Shown in pieces: positions 61,050 to 64,000 of a stretch of 64,000 nt of DNA. The stretch covers positions 9,136,620-9,200,619 of the forward strand of contig JABAKD010000002.1 in assembly GCA_012845835.1 (NCBI GenBank). The letters are read 5' to 3'. Position numbers and translations under genes: made by a program. Each line of letters starts with the position of its first letter. Positions within the stretch are counted from its first letter, which is position 1. The notes under the pieces are model-generated. The model worked only from the letters and a program-made list of their open reading frames with translations. It had not been told where the DNA came from and ran no database searches. This DNA is from Undaria pinnatifida (Eukaryota > Sar > Phaeophyceae > Laminariales > Alariaceae).

Positions 61050-61530
61050 CGTTCGTGAAAGCCTCCATGGAAGCTGCATTATCTGCATTTTTGGTGGAAG
61101 TTCATGAAAGATTCCATGGAAGCTTCCACTGCTTTCATGGAAGCTCCCATGAAAGCTTCCGTGGAAGTTTAACTTCCACGGGAGGTTTTCGCGGAAGCTT
61201 CCACGGACGTTACTTCAACGGGAGCTTTCTTGAAAGCTTGCACGGAAGTTATTTCCACGGAACCTTCCACGGAAGCTTTCGTGGAAGTAATTTTCTTTCA
61301 CGGAAGATTTCACGGAAGCTTTCAAGGAAGCTTTCGTGGAAGATTCCGTAGAAGTTATTCCCGCGGCATCTTCCACTGCTTTCATGGAATCTTCCGTGGA
61401 ACCTTTCATGGAAGCTTCCGCGATTTGTTTTTCATGGAAGCTCCCATATATTTCATAAAAGCTTTCACGGAAGCTTCCATGGGAGCTTTCATGGAAGGTA
61501 TGGAAGCTTCCATGGAAGCCGTGGAAGCTT
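61050..61530. repeat. Strand-symmetric minisatellite of TTCCATGGAAGC units
   Basis: About 40 degenerate copies of a 12-bp unit TTCCATGGAAGC, with ACGG and GTGG variants. The unit's reverse complement is a rotation of itself, so both strands carry the same repeat, and long frames open on both (F-H-G-S and S-M-E-A repeats). It lies inside the gypsy relic between protease and RT. Confidence 0.85.
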
Positions 61531-61719
61531 TCATGAACTTGCGCAAAAAAAACAAGCAAGCAGTGCAGGAGACGGAGTGCTCACTGTCTCTGTTAAAAGT
61601 GCTCTAGAAATTATGCCGGTGTTTCTGATGAACCAAGGGGTCACCCTCAATCAAAGAGTTAATAGTACAAGTAAAATAAGTGGAACCCTCACCAGAAGCC
61701 ACTGCTGCAAAAAAAAAAC

Positions 61720-61925
61720 AATTCATTTTAACGTTCGAACGCATCGAATCACCCGCTGAGCCAGACGCTTTTCAGGACCTGATACTTGCTCGTACAGCGT
61801 GTCATTGGTAGGCTCCTAATAAACCAGCAGTCGTCCAAGTGGTGAACCCGTCCTCTCAACGCGTATGCTTAATCCGGAACACACGTTGTCCTCGTATCAG
61901 TAGCCCTGAACAAGCGACAAGTAAG
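61720..61925 (+). pseudogene. Gypsy post-protease linker pieces
   Basis: ILTFERIESPAEPDAFQDLI ends at a stop near 61810. Then VVQVVNPSSQRVCLIRNTRC and ISSPEQATSK follow, resembling the 'v.v.Npt...v.l..gt' segment between protease and RT in gypsy Pol. Confidence 0.4.
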
Positions 61926-62329
61926 TGAAATGCAGACAGACATAAATTCTGCACGCAATGGAATTCGTGCTGCCTTTTTTAAAGCGTTTCATAGACCATG
62001 TTCACTTCTGGCGGACCCGCACAAGTACTGGAGCCATGCTCAAAATACAGAAGGACATTTCTCTTGTCACCCCAAGGGCTAAGTAGGCGTATCCTTGTTA
62101 AAGCGGAGTTTCCTCTCAATCAGGAACGCGACCAGCAGATGGAAATCTGTACAATGCTAACCCCTGCGTCCGGGAGACTATCCGGTACGTACGTGGACTA
62201 AATGAAACATTAAGGAATCATTGAGCAGCGCCCGAGCTCCTGGGGCTCCGCATTAACTATTTGCCGCGAATCCACACGGCACACCTAGATTGTGGGTACA
62301 TTACAGGTCGACAATAAAACAACTCTGAT

Positions 62330-62868
62330 GCAAAATCCATATCTCACAAAACTTAAAAAACCATCACTACGCGGTTGGAGGAACCCGCTATATAACGGTG
62401 TGCGAGGTACAAAGGTGTATCAAACACATGTAGCAGACAGCGAACAAGATAAAACTGCTTTTTGACATACACAACGGTTAGTTGGTCTTCAAAACCCTAT
62501 CGTTATAACTAACGCGCCGTTTCTGTTCTCGCGAATGGTATCACTTGCTTTCGCGCACTTCGATAAAAAAAGTGATATCTTGCTACTATATAGACGACTT
62601 TATGCGTTGCTCATCAACCTGGGAAGGCCACCAAATACTTCTAAAAACATTGTTCAAAGTGTTGCAAGCAGCCGGCCTCACCCTGAAACGATCGGAAGTG
62701 CAGTTTGGACCTCGAGACGCTGTGTACGTGGGGCACGTAGTAACCGCCGACGGAATTCGGATTGATGACGTCCACATAAAGTCTTTAGTTGGATTGCCGA
62801 CACCTGAAACAGTCAAGGAGATGCGGTCAGTATTGGCAAAGGTTAATTTCGTACGTAAGTATATCTAA
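62330..62868 (+). pseudogene. Gypsy reverse transcriptase with YIDD
   Basis: Early RT survives as TLMQNPYLTKL and VYQTHVADSEQDKTAF (compare yhQi.v...d..KTAF), then ITNAPFLFSRM (compare fGLtNAPatFq), in shifted frames. The best part, in one frame to 62868, starts CYYIDDFMRCSSTWEGH, with the catalytic Asp pair, and runs through LLKTLFKVLQAAGLTLK, GPRDAVYVGHVVTADGI, VGLPTPETVKEMRSVLAKV and NFVRKYI. This is the canonical gypsy palm-thumb order. Confidence 0.8.
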
Positions 62869-63112
62869 ATTAGTCGGTATAATAGCACCCTTCATAGCCC
62901 TCACGAAAAAAGAGGCAGCCAAGGCAGTCGCTAAACGATGGAGCCCAGAATACGACCAGGAGTACCCAACAATGAACCAGTTTCTCACCTAGGTGGCCGT
63001 GATCCAGCTCCCTATCTCTTCTAAATACGTTTTGATCCACGTTGACGCCTTGGGACCGAGCGCAGGAGCATTCCTCGCCCAGCTGAGAGACGACGACCTC
63101 GTAACACGTTAA
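62862..63112 (+). pseudogene. Gypsy RNase H region, broken by a stop
   Basis: After a frameshift at ~62865 the sequence reads ISKLVGIIAPFIALTKKEAA, then RWSPEYDQEYPTMNQFLT, a TAG (62990-62992), and in the same frame VAVIQLPISSKYVLIHVDAL and GPSAGAFLAQL. HVDAL...GAFLAQ is the RNase H core (compare ilhtDAS..giGavL.Q). It ends in a stop at about 63111. Confidence 0.7.
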
Positions 63113-63352
63113 TCAACGCTTCGACGACAGCCAACGTCGCTATTCTGGTGCACTCAAATAATGTTGTGCCGTTGTGTTAGCAATACAGCCCTGGCGACCA
63201 TACTTGTGGGGACGACATTTTGAAAGTGTGCCGGATCATGCGGCAAATACTCAACGCAGGATACATTGCACATGTTAACACGCTGAGCAATCGCATTGCT
63301 GTCTCTTGACTCCACCATACAGCACAAACCAGGCTCCTGTTCTTACCATAGA

Positions 63353-63905
63353 GTCGAAGACGTTGTGGGCCTGTAGATGTCGCGTCCAGGTCTGATGCTC
63401 ATGTTAGTGGTGCTCACAGAAACCTTGCCTTAGCATGCAGTAGTAGACGCCCCTTTCCTCTATATCACACCAGGTGGTATTATAGGAATTGAGAGTATGA
63501 CATCGCAACAGCTCTCTTGAAAATGACGAAGCAAATCTATTCCTCACACACCTGATAAAGAGGAGACGCAGTCCGGAGATTGGTCAATATACCATCGGTG
63601 AGGATGAGATTGTCGAGAACAGAGTCCTCGAGTCTTGGCTTTTACTACCGCTCCTCATTCCACCTAAGGCACTACGGGAATGCGTTCGGCCCAGTTCGCC
63701 GATGCCCAAAACCAGTTGCAACAAAGTAGTGTGATGGGCGAACGCTGTAATGAAATACGCTGCATTAAATTACCCAGTCTCTCGGTCGATTTGTTCTTTG
63801 GTTCGATAAACAAACCTGCCATTTTTACGATGGGCAGTTTCGCACATTTTAGGCTTTGAATAAGGCGTTATGATATCTATGTAGTCTAGATTATGCTGTT
63901 GTTGC
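63353..63905. repeat. LTR-like repeat, copy 2, after the gypsy relic
   Basis: It matches 38385-38910 from GTCGAAGACGTTGTGG through CCGCTCCTCATTCCACCTA to TATGTAGTCTAG. Its position ~240 bp after the RNase H remnant suggests a 3' LTR next to a deleted pol end, but no 5' partner was found upstream of 59.2 kb. Confidence 0.5.
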
Positions 63906-64000
63906 TGACGTGAAGGGAATCTTGTTTCCTTGTCAAACGTGCAGGGGGTTTATAGGTCTAACGAAAAATGTGGTTTAGTGCACTTGTGCGAACATAATAA

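Larger units (their letters stand above)
60269..63112 (+). mobile_element. Second Ty3/gypsy retrotransposon relic: protease, RT, RNase H
   Basis: In order: protease end (60765-60925), a minisatellite (61050-61530), post-protease linker (61720-61925), RT fingers/palm pieces (62330-62540), the RT YIDD block (62578-62868) and RNase H start (62862-63112). Frameshifts and stops separate nearly every block, and the early RT is hard to follow. No integrase or chromodomain was found after RNase H. An LTR-like repeat follows at 63353. Confidence 0.75.

Noticed and set aside
61230-61607. 125-codon frame of FHGS/EASM repeats
   Set aside because: It is a reading of a self-complementary minisatellite; equal frames open on the other strand.

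Overview
This is eukaryotic nuclear DNA. Coding sequence is sparse, is split by GT-AG introns and sits among decayed retrotransposons, short inverted-repeat elements, minisatellites and microsatellites. I see no prokaryotic operon, rRNA, functional tRNA or CRISPR array. The kinase family, the repeat ectodomain and the two LINE tails resemble, from memory, sequences of brown algae and related stramenopiles. That placement is an inference, because no search was possible.

The one convincing host gene lies on the + strand from about 19.03 to 56.22 kb; its 5' end was not found. Thirteen exons can be assembled, all joined in phase 0, giving about 1,117 residues. Six small exons each encode one ~56-residue beta-propeller-like repeat. 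A seventh exon carries the last repeat, a Pro/Thr-rich stalk, a transmembrane helix and a cytosolic linker. The end of exon 7 with exons 8 and 9 gives a helical segment resembling the four-helix-bundle (MLKL-NTD/HeLo-like) domain found before tyrosine-kinase-like (TKL) kinases. Exons 10-13 give a complete TKL kinase domain. The product is a predicted receptor kinase: repeat ectodomain, membrane span, four-helix bundle, kinase. Introns 1 (8.6 kb) and 6 (18.8 kb) are swollen by repeats; the other introns are 0.17-1.8 kb. A decayed extra repeat exon may sit at 29.85-30.11 kb.

Left flank (0-19 kb): an element interrupted by a 1.5 kb insertion with coding-like relics (0.2-2.7 kb), duplicated pyrimidine-rich DNA (6.1-7.1 kb), two palindromic minisatellites (8.2 and 9.5 kb), a C-rich element ending in a 110-bp palindrome (10.85-12.17 kb), a LINE tail (13.6-14.1 kb, minus), a zinc-finger-like ORF (14.5 kb) and a Ty3/gypsy relic (15.3-17.4 kb) with Gag zinc knuckle, protease and chromodomain but no reverse transcriptase or integrase.

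Inside the giant introns: a LINE remnant (23.4-24.5 kb, minus), a 1.5 kb TTGATTGTAA minisatellite, and copies of at least six repeat families. One family (~250 bp) shows perfect 4-bp target-site duplications at three of its four copies.

Right flank (56-64 kb): a tandem duplication, a second Ty3/gypsy relic (60.3-63.1 kb) with protease, reverse transcriptase (YIDD) and RNase H pieces, interrupted by a strand-symmetric minisatellite and followed by an LTR-like repeat that also occurs at 38.4 kb.
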